A stretch of 64,000 bases of DNA from Frondihabitans sp. PAMC 28766 (GCF_001577365.1 NZ_CP014513.1:4216001-4280000); one strand, 5' to 3'. Counted from the stretch's first letter, positions 25,168 through 33,669 are shown. Notes: generated by a model not told the origin, from the sequence alone. Numbers and translations are program-made.

Positions 25168-25260
25168 CCCTGTTGGAGAAATCGGACTCTCTGCCCGACC
25201 GCTGCCAACTATCGCCGCACGGGCTTCGCGCAGAGGGGTTTCTCCGGTTTTGCCGACCGG
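25168..25260. repeat. Palindromic element copy 7
   Basis: Left end CCCTGTTGGAGAAATCGGA is diverged; right end TTTCTCCGGTTTTGCCGACC is canonical. It lies 126 bp from copy 6. Confidence 0.75.
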
Positions 25261-25353
25261 AGCGACCACCGCGCACGCAGAATGCCCCCGCCCACGGTCT
25301 GGAGCGCCGGGACGAGAGCCGTCGGCCTCGGGAGGGAGGACGAGCCCGCGGGC

Positions 25354-26445
25354 TCAGCCCATGTCGCGCTGGCTGTCGCGCAGCAGCTGGTGCTTGAGCG
25401 CCGGGGCGAGGTCGTCGATGATCGAGGCGGTGTACGTACGGCTGAGCGACTGGTTGTGGATCAGGAAGCTGTCGCCGCCGACCTCGGCCATGATCGCCTC
25501 CATCTCGTCGGCCACCGACTCGGCCATGCCGATGAGCGGTACCGACGAGGTGCGCCCACCCGACGCGGCTTCGCGGATCGTCCTATCGCCCCAGGCACCC
25601 TTCGTGTTCTCGAGGGTCGACTGGTGCCCGTTGGTCGACACGCCGGTGGGCAGCTGCTGGTCGAGGTCGAACTGCGACCTGTCGATCTCCTGCGTCGCTT
25701 CGACGTGCGACATCGAGATCTCGAAGTTCGTCCCGCCCCGAGCGTTCCAGGCCTCCGACATCTCCTGGGCGTGCCCTATCGTGTCGGCGATCAGCGGCAG
25801 GATCACGAAGAACACCTTGATCTCGTCGGGGTCGCGCCCGAATCCCTCGGCACGGCGGCGAATGTCGTCGCGGAACTCCTTCATGCCCGCGGCCCCATTG
25901 GGGATGTCCAGGATCAGGTCGGTGTGCTCGGCCGCGAAGTCCCGGCCCGCAGGCGACCCGTCGGCCTGGCAGTAGGCCGGGTAGTGCTATGGCGAGCGCG
26001 GCACGTTGAGCGGCCCGCGAGTCTTGTAGAACTCGCCCTCGAAGTCGGCGCGGTGCACCTTGGTGTAGTCGGCGTAGTAGCCGGTCTCGGGGTCGGCGAC
26101 GATGGCATCCTCCTCTCACGAGTCCAGAGGGCTTCGGCCGCCTCCGTGAACTCGTTCGCCATCTCGTGGCGGAGGTCGTGCTCGGGCAGCTTGTCCATGC
26201 CGAAGTTCTGGGATGCACGGTCTTCTGACGAGGTGACCATGTTCCAGCCGATGCGGCCGCGGGTGAGGTGGTCGAGCGTGGCCAACTGGCGGGCCGGCCG
26301 GTACGGGTTGTCGAACGTCGTCGACGCCGTGCAGATGATGCCGATGTGCTCGGTGGCGTGGGCCAGCGTCGACGCGGCGACCACCGGGTCGAGCTTCGGA
26401 GCGTAGCGCCCGTGCTTCAGGGCGATCTCGCTGTTGCCCCTGATC
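25354..26445 (-). pseudogene. Truncated, multiply mutated LLM flavin monooxygenase (NtaA/SnaA/DszA type)
   Basis: Fragments in two frames add up to most of an LLM monooxygenase: GNSEIALKHGRYAPKLDP, HIGIICTASTTFDNPYRPAR, GRIGWNMVTSSEDRASQNFG, then after a frameshift near 26124 EEDAIVADPETGYYADYTKV, RDFAAEHTDLILDIPNGAAG and the C-terminal SRTYTASIIDDLAPALKHQL. A Trp codon has become TGA next to the frameshift and a Gln codon has become TAG at about 25990. The first 60 or so residues are missing, the break lying next to a GntR fragment. This is clearly a dead gene. Confidence 0.85.
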
Positions 26446-26447
26446 TG

Positions 26448-26702
26448 TCAGGACGAGCAGCTGACGCGGGTGCCGACGTGGCGCTGACGGATGACGAGCA
26501 CCCCGATCGCAAGCTGCACGAGCGCCTGGCGGATGCTGACGCGAGGCAGATCGAACCTCTTGACGAGCTCGTCCTCGACGAATTGCTCGCTGTTGACGAG
26601 CACCCCGGAACGGATGAGCGAGCGCACCATCTCGAAGGCGCGGCGGGTCTGGTTGTCGGGTGGTCGCCGCGAGTGGGTGGGTTTGATAGGTGAAGTGATC
26701 AC
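26448..26702 (-). pseudogene. GntR-family regulator fragment (DNA-binding domain only)
   Basis: The 84 residues contain a GntR winged helix: FEMVRSLIRSGVLVNSEQFV, EDELVKRFDLPRVSIRQALV and GVLVIRQRHVGTRV. The reading stops just after the wing, where a full GntR protein would continue into an effector domain. The break abuts the truncated monooxygenase, so one deletion probably removed the effector domain and the monooxygenase N-terminus. It might still make a small DNA-binding protein. Confidence 0.7.
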
Positions 26703-26860
26703 GCGAGGGGCTCCGGTCCGAACGGCAGTAATCGAAATAGCTCCTGGGCAAGTTCAAGCGCGCTGGTGTTTCGCCCACTCTGACGGGCGTGTGACGTCAT
26801 CGCTTCGCGTGCCTGTGACAGCCACTCGCCCACTTCTGGCGTTTCGATCGGTACTTTTGA

Positions 26861-26889
26861 TTGACAGTCGTCAGAAGTCTGACCAAGAT
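26861..26889 (+). promoter_or_regulatory. Promoter with operator in its spacer, upstream of the Gfo/Idh gene
   Basis: A consensus -35 TTGACA (26861-26866) is followed after 17 bp by CAAGAT (26884-26889). The spacer holds the palindrome GTCAG-AAGT-CTGAC (26870-26883), whose GTC...GAC shape fits GntR-type operators. It lies 66 bp before the ATG. The adjacent GntR remnant may once have bound it. Confidence 0.5.
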
Positions 26890-26954
26890 CGAATCAGACG
26901 ACGGCCGGCACAGTGCAGTGCCGGGCAAGCCGGCGCCTGCTATCAAGGAGAACC

Positions 26955-28226
26955 ATGCCGAGCGACTCGCCGACCACTCCCTCCGCCCTGCGAGTGGCCA
27001 TCATCGGCACGGGAATGATCGGCGCAGTGCATCGGCGGGCCGCTCGAGACGCAGGATCCGTCGTCTCCGGCGTGCTCGCATCCTCGCCCGAGAAATCGCT
27101 CGAGTTCGCTGCCGCCTGGGGTGTCCCTTCCGGCTACGCGTCGCTCGACCAGTTGCTCGCCGATCGCCCGGACGTCGTGCAGATCTGCACCCCGAACGCG
27201 ACGCATCACGCGTACGCGCTGGCCGTGATCCGCGCCGGAATCCACGTCGTCTGCGAGAAGCCGCTGGCGCTCGGCGCGGCCGAGGCCCTCGAGCTCGCCT
27301 CGGCAGCCCGGGCCGCCGGGGTCGTGGCGACCGTGCCGTTCGCCTACCGCTATCACCCGCTCGTGCGCGAGCTGCGGGCCCGCCGACAGGCCGGCGAATT
27401 CGGCGAGGTCGTGCTCGTGCACGGCTCGTACCTGCAGGACTGGCTGCTCGACCCGTCGTCGTCGTCGTGGCGAGTGGATTCCGCGGCCGGCGGCACGTCG
27501 CGCGCCTTCGCCGACATCGGATCGCACTGGTGCGACCTCGCCGAGTTCATTTCGGGCGAGCGGTTCGAAAGCGTCTCGGCGGTGATGACGACTGTCTATC
27601 CGACCCGGCCCCGGCCGATGGGCCCGTCGTTCGGGGCGGGCGCCGGCGGGTATGCGGCATCGTCCTTCGCCGGGGCCGCGTCGTCTGCGTCTGCGTCGCA
27701 CGGCGAGCCCGCATCGCACGGCGAGCCCGCATCGCACGGCGAGCGCGCGTCGCACGGCGAGCCCGATCGCATCGAGGTCACGACCGAGGACACCGCCGTC
27801 GCCACTTTCCGCACGGCCTCGGGCATCACGGCGAACACTGTGATCTCGCAGGTCTCGGCCGGGCGCAAGAACCGCCTCTGGGTCGAAATCGACGGGTCGC
27901 GCGGCAGCGCCGTCTTCGACCAGGAGAACCCCAACACCGTGTGGATCGGCACCGACGAGGGAGCGCGGCTGCTCGACCGCGCCTCGGGGGCGGTCGCGCC
28001 CGACCAGGCCCGCCTCGACCTCGTGCCCGCAGGGCACCCGCAGGGCTACCCCGACGCCTTCGCCGCTTTCCTCGCCGACACCTACGCGGCCGTTCGCGCC
28101 GCACAGGCCGGAGGCCAGCCCCCGGACGGCCTCCCGACCTTCGCCGACGGCCTCCGCGCGGCGCGGATCATCGACGCCGTAGTCGCCTCGGCCGCCTCGG
28201 CCGCCTGGACGCCCATCCCCGCCTGA
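26955..28226 (+). CDS. Gfo/Idh/MocA-family oxidoreductase
   Basis: A 423-residue NAD(P)-dependent sugar or inositol oxidoreductase. The Rossmann motif is VAIIGTGMIGAVHRRAA at about residue 13; the family signature VVCEKPLALG holds the EKP lysine, and GGTSRAFADIGSHWCDLAEF carries the catalytic-type Asp and His. AAGGAG 5 bp before the ATG at 26955 fixes the start. Residues about 247-270 are four in-frame SHGEPA-type repeats inserted between two strands of the C-terminal domain, an unusual expansion. Neighbours upstream are dead monooxygenase/GntR genes. Substrate unknown. Confidence 0.9.
   Translation: MPSDSPTTPSALRVAIIGTGMIGAVHRRAARDAGSVVSGVLASSPEKSLEFAAAWGVPSGYASLDQLLADRPDVVQICTPNATHHAYALAVIRAGIHVVCEKPLALGAAEALELASAARAAGVVATVPFAYRYHPLVRELRARRQAGEFGEVVLVHGSYLQDWLLDPSSSSWRVDSAAGGTSRAFADIGSHWCDLAEFISGERFESVSAVMTTVYPTRPRPMGPSFGAGAGGYAASSFAGAASSASASHGEPASHGEPASHGERASHGEPDRIEVTTEDTAVATFRTASGITANTVISQVSAGRKNRLWVEIDGSRGSAVFDQENPNTVWIGTDEGARLLDRASGAVAPDQARLDLVPAGHPQGYPDAFAAFLADTYAAVRAAQAGGQPPDGLPTFADGLRAARIIDAVVASAASAAWTPIPA
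27693..27764. repeat. 18-bp in-frame tandem repeat in the Gfo/Idh gene
   Basis: Four units like GCATCGCACGGCGAGCCC encode (A)SHGEP repeats. The copies differ by single bases. Unit length is a multiple of three, so copy-number changes keep the frame. Confidence 0.9.
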
Positions 28227-28318
28227 GCCCCGAGCCGGTCCGGCCTCGCGACGAGCGATGCCCGCACCGCTCACGCGAAGACCTCCTGCGCCCCGCTCGG
28301 GAGGACGTCCTCCGCGGC

Positions 28319-29290
28319 TCACGCGCCCAGCCCTTCCGCCACCCGGCGCAGCCCGGCGGACGCTCGGCACCGCCACAGCCGTCGCCTGCCCTGCGGTCGA
28401 GGCCAGGTCGTCACGGCCGGCGGCATCGACCGTCGTGCCTCGTTCCACCGTGACAGCGGCCTGACATGCAGCTCGAGCGCCGACCGAACGGCCGCGAGGA
28501 TCTTCGCCCACTCGTACCGGACCATAGAATAGCTGCCCCGCAGGACCAACCAGCCCTGCCGCACGATCGCGAGGTCCTTTCGACGGTCCGACTCGAAGCG
28601 GTCCTGATGGAACTCCCGCCCGTCGAGCTCGATCGCGACAGTGCCGTCGACCACGAGGTCGACCTTGGACGCGCCCGGAACGGGGTGCTGGGTCACGATC
28701 GTGTGACCCTCGCGGAGGAGACGAACGCGACCGACGCTCTCGATGACGCTGTCGGATCCTGCGTCGCCCCATTCTGCGATCCCCCGCCGATCGAGAGGGA
28801 GGAGTGCTGCCACCTCGTCGAGGGCGCTCTCGCTGAACCACTCGCACGCCAGCGCCCAATCCCAGAGAGCCACCGCCGACTCGAAGTCGACCTCGGCGAG
28901 GGCCCGCACGAGTGCGTCGCGCGGATCGACCACGCTGGCAGTGCCGCGGCGCTCGACCCGCGGCGGGTCGTAGGCGACGACGGCCTTCCGGTCGACTGTC
29001 AGGCGCGACGAGTGGGCCGGCACAGACACCGAGAAAGTCGACGCGCGATTCCAGGTCCACGCCCCGAAGATTTCGAGAGCGGCCTGGCCGGTGAGGCGCC
29101 CACCGGCGCGAGCGGCTCGAAAACGCAAGTCGTCGGGCGAGAAGGTCGAATACCACCCCCGCCGGGGTCTCCGCACTTCGCCCTCTCGTACGGCTCGCGT
29201 GAGGTCGCGGTCGCCGGCCCCTCGGGCGACGAGATCGCGCTTGTGCAGCAGCCCGCCTGCCTCGGCAACCCACTCGTGAATGCTGGTCAT
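28319..29290 (-). CDS. DUF559/AbiEi-like protein with winged helix and endonuclease-fold domain
   Basis: A 323-residue protein. The N-terminus (HEWVAEAGGLLHKRDLVARG, then VREGEVRRPRRGWYS) resembles the winged-helix antitoxin-like domain common in actinobacterial AbiEi-type proteins. The C-terminal half contains a PD-(D/E)xK/Vsr-like core, VDLVVDGTVAIELDGREFHQ and DLAIVRQGWLVLRGSY, with Asp, Glu-x-Asp and His in the expected places. Such proteins are widespread and mostly uncharacterised. No toxin partner lies next to it. The start MTSIHEW at 29290 is favoured, since the frame upstream runs through a palindromic element. Confidence 0.75.
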   Translation of the reverse strand: MTSIHEWVAEAGGLLHKRDLVARGAGDRDLTRAVREGEVRRPRRGWYSTFSPDDLRFRAARAGGRLTGQAALEIFGAWTWNRASTFSVSVPAHSSRLTVDRKAVVAYDPPRVERRGTASVVDPRDALVRALAEVDFESAVALWDWALACEWFSESALDEVAALLPLDRRGIAEWGDAGSDSVIESVGRVRLLREGHTIVTQHPVPGASKVDLVVDGTVAIELDGREFHQDRFESDRRKDLAIVRQGWLVLRGSYSMVRYEWAKILAAVRSALELHVRPLSRWNEARRSMPPAVTTWPRPQGRRRLWRCRASAGLRRVAEGLGA

Positions 29291-29416
29291 GGCGACAAGG
29301 ATCGCTGGATTCGCGGTGCGGCGAGGGCCACTTCGGCAATCTGTGGAGAACTCGCTACGCGAGGCGGCATGTGGAGGACAGGACGCGCGCGGAGCGCGAC
29401 CGCGGTCGCTCCACGC

Positions 29417-29502
29417 GTCGGCAAAACCGGAGTTCGGGCGGCGCGCGTCGCGCGCGGGCCGCCGCCCGGCGCCGCCACCCCCGAACTCCTCTTTTGCCAG
29501 CA
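29417..29502. repeat. Palindromic element copy 8
   Basis: Ends GTCGGCAAAACCGGAGTTCG and CGAACTCCTCTTTTGCCAGC. The inner arms GGAGTTCGGGCGGCG and the facing CCGCCACCCCCGAACTCC extend the pairing. Confidence 0.85.
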
Positions 29503-29551
29503 GAGGGGCCCGCCCGGGCACGAGGGTTCGCCAGCAGAGGGGCCCGCCCGG
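29496..29551. repeat. 34-bp-period duplication beginning at the end of palindromic copy 8
   Basis: The 22-bp string starting GCCAGCAGAGGGGCCCGCCC occurs at 29496-29517 and 29530-29551. The first copy overlaps the terminus of the palindromic element. Confidence 0.85.
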
Positions 29552-29646
29552 CGGCCCGCGCCGGCGCGGGAGCCACCTCCGGCCGCCCCTCTCACGGGAG
29601 AGCTGCACACCCCGAAGCACCCTCCTCCGCGCCGCAGTGCGGCCCG

Positions 29647-29740
29647 CCCTGACGGCACAACAGGAGTTCGCGCCCCGCGCGGCTGGGGCCGCCAGCGAAG
29701 CGAGCGGCGCCCCGCGCGAACTCCTGTTTTGCCGACAGGG
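29647..29740. repeat. Palindromic element copy 9
   Basis: Ends CCCTGACGGCACAACAGGAG and ACTCCTGTTTTGCCGACAGG. It carries the CAGG/CCTG variant in both arms and the best inner pairing of all copies (CAGGAGTTCGCGC with GCGCGAACTCCTG). Confidence 0.88.
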
Positions 29741-29802
29741 GCAGGACCAAAAGCGGCAGCCCCGGCGGCACGGTAGCGTCGAGGGTGTTCGAAGGAGAGC
29801 CC

Positions 29803-30720
29803 ATGACCCGCACCGCCCTGACCACCCTCGGCCTCCTGCCGGAGGGCGCCTCGCTCGAGATGCTGTCGCAGATCTCGACCTGGGCCGAAGGCCCCGTCTG
29901 GCTGCCCGACCGCCAGTCCCTCCGCTGGAGCGACATCAAGGGCGACCGCATCCTCGAGTGGTCGTGGGCCAGCCGCGAGACGACCATTTACAAAAGCGGC
30001 GTGGAGTTCACGAACGGCCGCATCCTCGACCACGACGGCAGCGTGCTGCAGTGCTCGCACGGCCGTCGCCGGGTCGAGCGAGACCGCGACGGAGTAGTCA
30101 CGCCGGTCGTCGAGCAATGGCAGGGCCACCGCTTCAACTCGCCCAACGACATCGTGGTGGCGCGAGACGGCGCGATCTGGTTCACCGACCCCGACTACGG
30201 CATCACGCAGCCGCTCGAGGGCCACCCCGGCGAGCTCGAGTACGGCGATCACTGGGTGTTCCGAGTGGCCCGGCCTGCACCGGGCGCGGCGTCCGAGGCG
30301 GTGCCGATCGTGCGCGACGCGGTTCGCCCCAACGGTCTCGCCTTCTCACCCGACGAGAGCGTGCTCTACGTCGTCGACTCCGACGGCCACGAGCGCCTGA
30401 TCCGGGCCTACGACGTCGCACCGGGTCGGGGCGAGACCGCCGAGACCCCGGTGGCCACCGGCTGCCGCGTCTTCGCGACTCCTCGCCCCGGCGGCCCGGA
30501 CGGGATCCGCGTCGACGAGCGCGGCAACGTGTGGTCGTCGTGCGGGGGCGGCGTCGTCGTCTACTCGCCCCAGGGCGACGAGCTCGGCCGCATCGAGGTT
30601 CCCGAGGTCACAGCGAACCTGTGCTTCGGCGGCCCCGACGGGACGACGCTCTTCGTCACGGCAACGACCGGCCTCTACCGCATCGAGACTCTCACCCGCG
30701 ACGCGCACCTGCCCCGCTGA
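29803..30720 (+). CDS. SMP-30/gluconolactonase/LRE-family protein
   Basis: A 305-residue six-bladed beta-propeller lactonase. Metal-ligand and family motifs: AEGPVWLPD (Glu), GHRFNSPNDIVVARDGAIWF (Asn), RPNGLAFSPDESVLYVVDSD (Asn, Asp) and GGPDGIRVDERGNVWSS. Members hydrolyse sugar lactones such as gluconolactone with Ca2+ or Zn2+. The ATG at 29803 has AAGGAG 8 bp upstream; a GTG at 29785 is less likely. It stands alone, converging on sodA with a strong hairpin between them. Confidence 0.9.
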   Translation: MTRTALTTLGLLPEGASLEMLSQISTWAEGPVWLPDRQSLRWSDIKGDRILEWSWASRETTIYKSGVEFTNGRILDHDGSVLQCSHGRRRVERDRDGVVTPVVEQWQGHRFNSPNDIVVARDGAIWFTDPDYGITQPLEGHPGELEYGDHWVFRVARPAPGAASEAVPIVRDAVRPNGLAFSPDESVLYVVDSDGHERLIRAYDVAPGRGETAETPVATGCRVFATPRPGGPDGIRVDERGNVWSSCGGGVVVYSPQGDELGRIEVPEVTANLCFGGPDGTTLFVTATTGLYRIETLTRDAHLPR

Positions 30721-30791
30721 CCGCGCGGCCGAGGGCTTCGGCCCAGGGCCGAGCAAGAACACGCACAGCGAAAGTACGCGCGCACGGCAAA

Positions 30792-30821
30792 GCGCCCGTC
30801 GCCGGTGAGGGCGACGGGCGC
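30792..30821. terminator. Perfect 12-bp stem hairpin between SMP-30 gene and sodA
   Basis: GCGCCCGTCGCC - 6-nt loop - GGCGACGGGCGC. It lies 72 bp after the SMP-30 stop and 31 bp after the convergent sodA stop, so it can serve both. No T-tract is visible. Confidence 0.7.
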
Positions 30822-30851
30822 AGGATCCTGACGTGGCAGGAACGCGACAAC

Positions 30852-31475
30852 CTAGAAGACGAGGAGGCCTTGGGTCTTGGAGGCTGCTGCGGTGTAGCGG
30901 GCCTGGACGTTGTCCCAGTTGACGATGTTCCAGAACGCCTTGACGTAGTCGGCGCGGACGTTCTTGTAGTCGAGGTAGTAGGCGTGCTCCCAGACGTCGA
31001 GCATCAAAAGCGGCACGAGGCCGAAGGGGACGTTGCCCTGCTGGTCGAAGAGCTGGAAGATGCTGAGCTTCTGGCCGAGGACGTCGTACGCGAGCACGCT
31101 CCAGCCGGAGCCCTGCACGCCGAGAGCGGTGGCGGTGAAGTGCGCGGTGAACTTGTCGAACGACCCGAACTGGTCGTCGATCGCCGAGGCGAGGTCGCCG
31201 GTGGGCTTGTCGCCGCCGTCGGGCGAGAGGTTCGTCCAGAAGATCGAGTGGTTGACGTGGCCGCCGAGGTTGAAGGCCAGGTCTTTCTCGAGCTTGTTGA
31301 CGCCTCCGAGGTTGCCCGACTCGCGGGCCTCGGCGAGCTGCGCGTTCGCGGTGTTCGCACCGGTGACGTAGGTCTGGTGGTGCTTGTCGTGGTGCAGCTC
31401 CATGATCTGAGCCGAAATGTGCGGAGCAAGAGCCGCATAGTCGTACGGAAGGTCGGGCAGGGTGTATTCAGCCAC
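30852..31475 (-). CDS. sodA: Superoxide dismutase (Mn/Fe family)
   Basis: A 207-residue Mn/Fe superoxide dismutase converting superoxide to peroxide and oxygen. Metal ligands: His in [14 protein letters not shown], His in [10 protein letters not shown], and Asp and His in [27 protein letters not shown] and [10 protein letters not shown] are typical. The start is GTG at 31475, giving [13 protein letters not shown], with GAGAAAG upstream. The promoter upstream has SoxR-type architecture and the divergent neighbour is soxR, so redox induction is likely. Confidence 0.95.
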   Translation of the reverse strand: MAEYTLPDLPYDYAALAPHISAQIMELHHDKHHQTYVTGANTANAQLAEARESGNLGGVNKLEKDLAFNLGGHVNHSIFWTNLSPDGGDKPTGDLASAIDDQFGSFDKFTAHFTATALGVQGSGWSVLAYDVLGQKLSIFQLFDQQGNVPFGLVPLLMLDVWEHAYYLDYKNVRADYVKAFWNIVNWDNVQARYTAAASKTQGLLVF

Positions 31476-31505
31476 GGTTGTCGCTTTCTCTCGATTGTGA
31501 TTCCA

Positions 31506-31536
31506 GCCTAGGATCTCAAGTGCGCTTGAGGTCAAG
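31506..31536 (-). promoter_or_regulatory. sodA promoter with a SoxR box in a 19-bp spacer
   Basis: On the minus strand TTGACC (31536-31531) and TAGGCT (31511-31506) are separated by 19 bp, the overlong spacing typical of MerR/SoxR-activated promoters. The spacer and -35 contain TCTCAAGTGCGCTTGAGG (31515-31532 on the plus strand), a palindrome matching 14 of 18 positions of the enteric soxS SoxR site CCTCAAGTTAACTTGAGG. The divergent gene encodes SoxR. Direct SoxR control of sodA is inferred. Confidence 0.7.
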
Positions 31537-31592
31537 CGATGTCCAGCATTCATGCGGATTCACAAAGGATTCACTAGGCAATTGGACGACAG

Positions 31593-32054
31593 GTGACGAA
31601 AAGCAGCCAAGACACCCTCACCATCGGCGAGGTCGCCCGGCGCTCGGGCGCCACTGTTGCGACCATACGCTTCTACGAGCAGAAGGGGCTCGTGCACTCC
31701 ACCCGCACGGTGGGCGGCAGCCGCCTGTTCGCCCGCCACGCCCTTCGTCGCGTGTCGATGGTGCGTCTCGGCGCGCAGCTCGGAATCCCCCTCGCCGACA
31801 TCGCGATCGCCTTCGAGGCGCTGCCGACCGACCGGCCGCCGTCCAGAGCCGACTGGCAGACGATCTCGACCGCCTGGAACGCGACGGTCGAGAGCAGGAT
31901 CGACGAGTTGGCCAGGATGCGCGAGAAGCTCACCGACTGCATCGGCTGCGGCTGCCTCTCGCTCGGCACCTGCTCGCTGTTGAACCCCGACGACACACTC
32001 GCGGTCCAGGGAGCGGGCCCGCAGCGGGTCCAGCCGGGTCGACCGCTAGCCTGA
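31593..32054 (+). CDS. soxR: Redox-sensitive MerR-family activator SoxR
   Basis: A 153-residue MerR-family protein. The HTH (LTIGEVARRSGATVATIRFY then EQKGLVHSTRT) is followed by the dimerisation helix, and the C-terminus holds the [2Fe-2S] motif C-x2-C-x-C-x5-C in DCIGCGCLSLGTCSLLNP, diagnostic of SoxR. Oxidation of the cluster by redox-cycling compounds activates transcription. The start is GTG at 31593. It is divergent from sodA across a 117-bp gap containing the SoxR box. The thioesterase gene starts 4 bp after its stop and may be co-transcribed. Confidence 0.93.
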   Translation: MTKSSQDTLTIGEVARRSGATVATIRFYEQKGLVHSTRTVGGSRLFARHALRRVSMVRLGAQLGIPLADIAIAFEALPTDRPPSRADWQTISTAWNATVESRIDELARMREKLTDCIGCGCLSLGTCSLLNPDDTLAVQGAGPQRVQPGRPLA

Positions 32055-32058
32055 GTAC

Positions 32059-32487
32059 ATGTCAGGACAAGCGACCCCCGACGACGAGATCACCTTCCGC
32101 ACGCGCAAGTGGGTCCGCCCCGAAGACCTCAATGCGAACGGATCGCTCTTCGGAGGGTCTCTGCTGCGCTGGATCGACGAGGAGGCGGCCATCTACGCGA
32201 TCCTGCAGCTCGGAAACGGCTTCGTCGTGACCAAGTACATGTCGGAGATCAACTTCGTCTCGAGCGCCAAGCAGGGCGACCTGATCGAGATGGGTCTGCG
32301 CGCGACGAACTTCGGCCGCACCTCGCTGTCGATGCGGGCCGAGGTGCGGAACATGGTGACGCGCCAGAGCATCCTGACCGTCGACAAGATCGTGATGGTC
32401 AACCTGTCGCCGGAGGGCGTGCCCCTGCCGCACGGGTACACGACGATCACGTACGACCGCGACCGCATCCCCGACACCATGAGGTGA
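32059..32487 (+). CDS. Acyl-CoA thioesterase (hotdog fold, YciA-like)
   Basis: A 142-residue single hotdog-domain thioesterase. The motif HPEDLNANGSLFGG-like (PEDLNANGSLFGGSLLRWID) with the helix EEAAIYAILQ and the strand INFVSSAKQGDLIEM are those of the YciA/acyl-CoA hydrolase group, which cleaves acyl-CoAs to fatty acids and CoA. Catalytic-type Asn and Asp are present. It begins 4 bp after soxR. Confidence 0.88.
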   Translation: MSGQATPDDEITFRTRKWVRPEDLNANGSLFGGSLLRWIDEEAAIYAILQLGNGFVVTKYMSEINFVSSAKQGDLIEMGLRATNFGRTSLSMRAEVRNMVTRQSILTVDKIVMVNLSPEGVPLPHGYTTITYDRDRIPDTMR

Positions 32488-32544
32488 CACCGAGCCAAGC
32501 CGGATACAGTTCGTTCGACCGCCCCCGTCTGCAGAGGAAGCCTG

Positions 32545-32904
32545 ATGTCCGTCGTCAAGATCAATGCCATCCACGTCCCCGAGGGCCACGGAGCCGAGCT
32601 CGAGAAGCGCTTCGCGGCGCGCAAGCACTCCGTCGACGGCTCGAAGGGCTTCGAGGGCTTCCAGTTGCTGCGCCCGGTGAAGGGCGACGACCGCTACTTC
32701 GTCGTGACCACGTGGGACACCGAAGAGAGCTTCCAGGACTGGGCCGCGAACGGCGCGAAAGCCGCCCACGGCCACGGCGCGCCCACCGGCGGCGCTCACG
32801 CGGCCGCCACTCCGGCCGACGGCGCCCACCACGGTGGCGAGGGCGCCCAGGGCCCCGTCGCGACTGGCGCCGACCTCCTCGAGTTCGAGGTCGTCGAGCT
32901 CTAG
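32545..32904 (+). CDS. Antibiotic biosynthesis monooxygenase (ABM) domain protein, HmoA/IsdG-like
   Basis: A 119-residue dimeric ferredoxin-fold protein. MSVVKINAIHVPEGHGAELE, FEGFQLLRPVKGDDRYFVVT and TWDTEESFQDWAAN are typical of ABM proteins, some of which degrade heme. Residues 74-103 form an unusual His/Gly/Ala-rich insertion (AHGHGAPTGGAHAAA...GAHHGG) before the last strand LLEFEVVEL, which might bind metal or heme. Whether it acts on heme is not shown by sequence. Confidence 0.85.
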   Translation: MSVVKINAIHVPEGHGAELEKRFAARKHSVDGSKGFEGFQLLRPVKGDDRYFVVTTWDTEESFQDWAANGAKAAHGHGAPTGGAHAAATPADGAHHGGEGAQGPVATGADLLEFEVVEL

Positions 32905-32942
32905 CTCCGTCCCGGCACACACACCCGAAGTAGTCTTGCACC

Positions 32943-33629
32943 GTGAGTGATCGCGGCGAATTCCTGGCGGCTCTGTCGACGCTCTCGCAGGCGGCGGCAC
33001 CCCGCGCCGACCTGTGCGGGCCCTTTCTCCGGGCCCTGCCGGTCGCCGGTGCGTCCGTCTCGACCCTGGGCGACCCGCTCGGCAGCGCTACGGTGTGTTC
33101 GAGCGACGAACGTGCCGCGCGCCTCGACGAGATCCAGATCGACCTCGGCGAGGGCCCCTGCTGGGACGCCCTCGTCACCGATGCGCCCGTGCTCGCGTTC
33201 GATGTCCAGACCGTCGCCAACGACCGCTGGCCGGTGGCTGCGGCGGCCCTTCGCGAGACGGGCCTCGAGGCCGTCTTCGCGTTCCCGCTCAGCTACGGCC
33301 GTCTCGGCATGGGCGCCGTCGATCTGTACGCCGACAAGCCCGTAAAGCTGTCGGACGACGAGGTCTCCGACGCCTCGACCCTCGCGAACGTGGCCGCCCG
33401 GCACGTGCTGCACCGGGCAGTCGCCGCCTTGGCCCCGAGCGCGTTCGAGGAGGTCGACCGGTACTCCCGCCGCGAGGTGCACCAGGCCTCGGGCATGGTG
33501 TCGGCGCAGCTCACGGTCGACGTCGACGACGCCCTCCTGGTGCTCCGCGGGCACGCGTTCGCCACCGACACTCCCCTCCGCGAGATCGCGGCCGACGTGG
33601 TCGCGCGGCGGCTGGACTTCAGCGAATGA
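32943..33629 (+). CDS. GAF-ANTAR domain regulator
   Basis: A 228-residue protein with a GAF sensor domain (about 10-150; LGEGPCWDALVTDAPVLAFD and FAFPLSYGRLGMGAVDLYAD) and a C-terminal ANTAR RNA-binding domain (about 165-225; REVHQASGMVSAQLTVDVDD and DTPLREIAADVVARRLDF). ANTAR proteins bind paired hairpins in nascent RNA and prevent termination. Start is GTG at 32943. It lies 40 bp upstream of a second GAF-ANTAR gene in the same direction. Ligand unknown. Confidence 0.88.
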   Translation: MSDRGEFLAALSTLSQAAAPRADLCGPFLRALPVAGASVSTLGDPLGSATVCSSDERAARLDEIQIDLGEGPCWDALVTDAPVLAFDVQTVANDRWPVAAAALRETGLEAVFAFPLSYGRLGMGAVDLYADKPVKLSDDEVSDASTLANVAARHVLHRAVAALAPSAFEEVDRYSRREVHQASGMVSAQLTVDVDDALLVLRGHAFATDTPLREIAADVVARRLDFSE

Positions 33630-33669
33630 CTCCCCGGATGCCCGCCTTCGGCGTGCGTAGGATGCAGCA

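Larger units (their letters stand above)
24778..25353. other. 576-bp gene-free gap with two palindromic elements and GC tandem repeats
   Basis: It holds a 20-bp tandem repeat (24851-24910), palindromic copies 6 and 7, and short CCACCCG repeats near 25080-25120. Strongly C-rich on the plus strand. No gene seen. Confidence 0.7.
29291..29802. other. 512-bp gene-free gap with two palindromic elements
   Basis: It holds palindromic copies 8 and 9 and a 34-bp-period duplication. Its right end supplies the ribosome-binding site of the SMP-30 gene (AAGGAG near 29791). Confidence 0.7.

Noticed and set aside
28319-29290. Complete type IV AbiE toxin-antitoxin system
   Set aside because: Only the AbiEi-like/DUF559 protein is present; no AbiEii nucleotidyltransferase neighbour.
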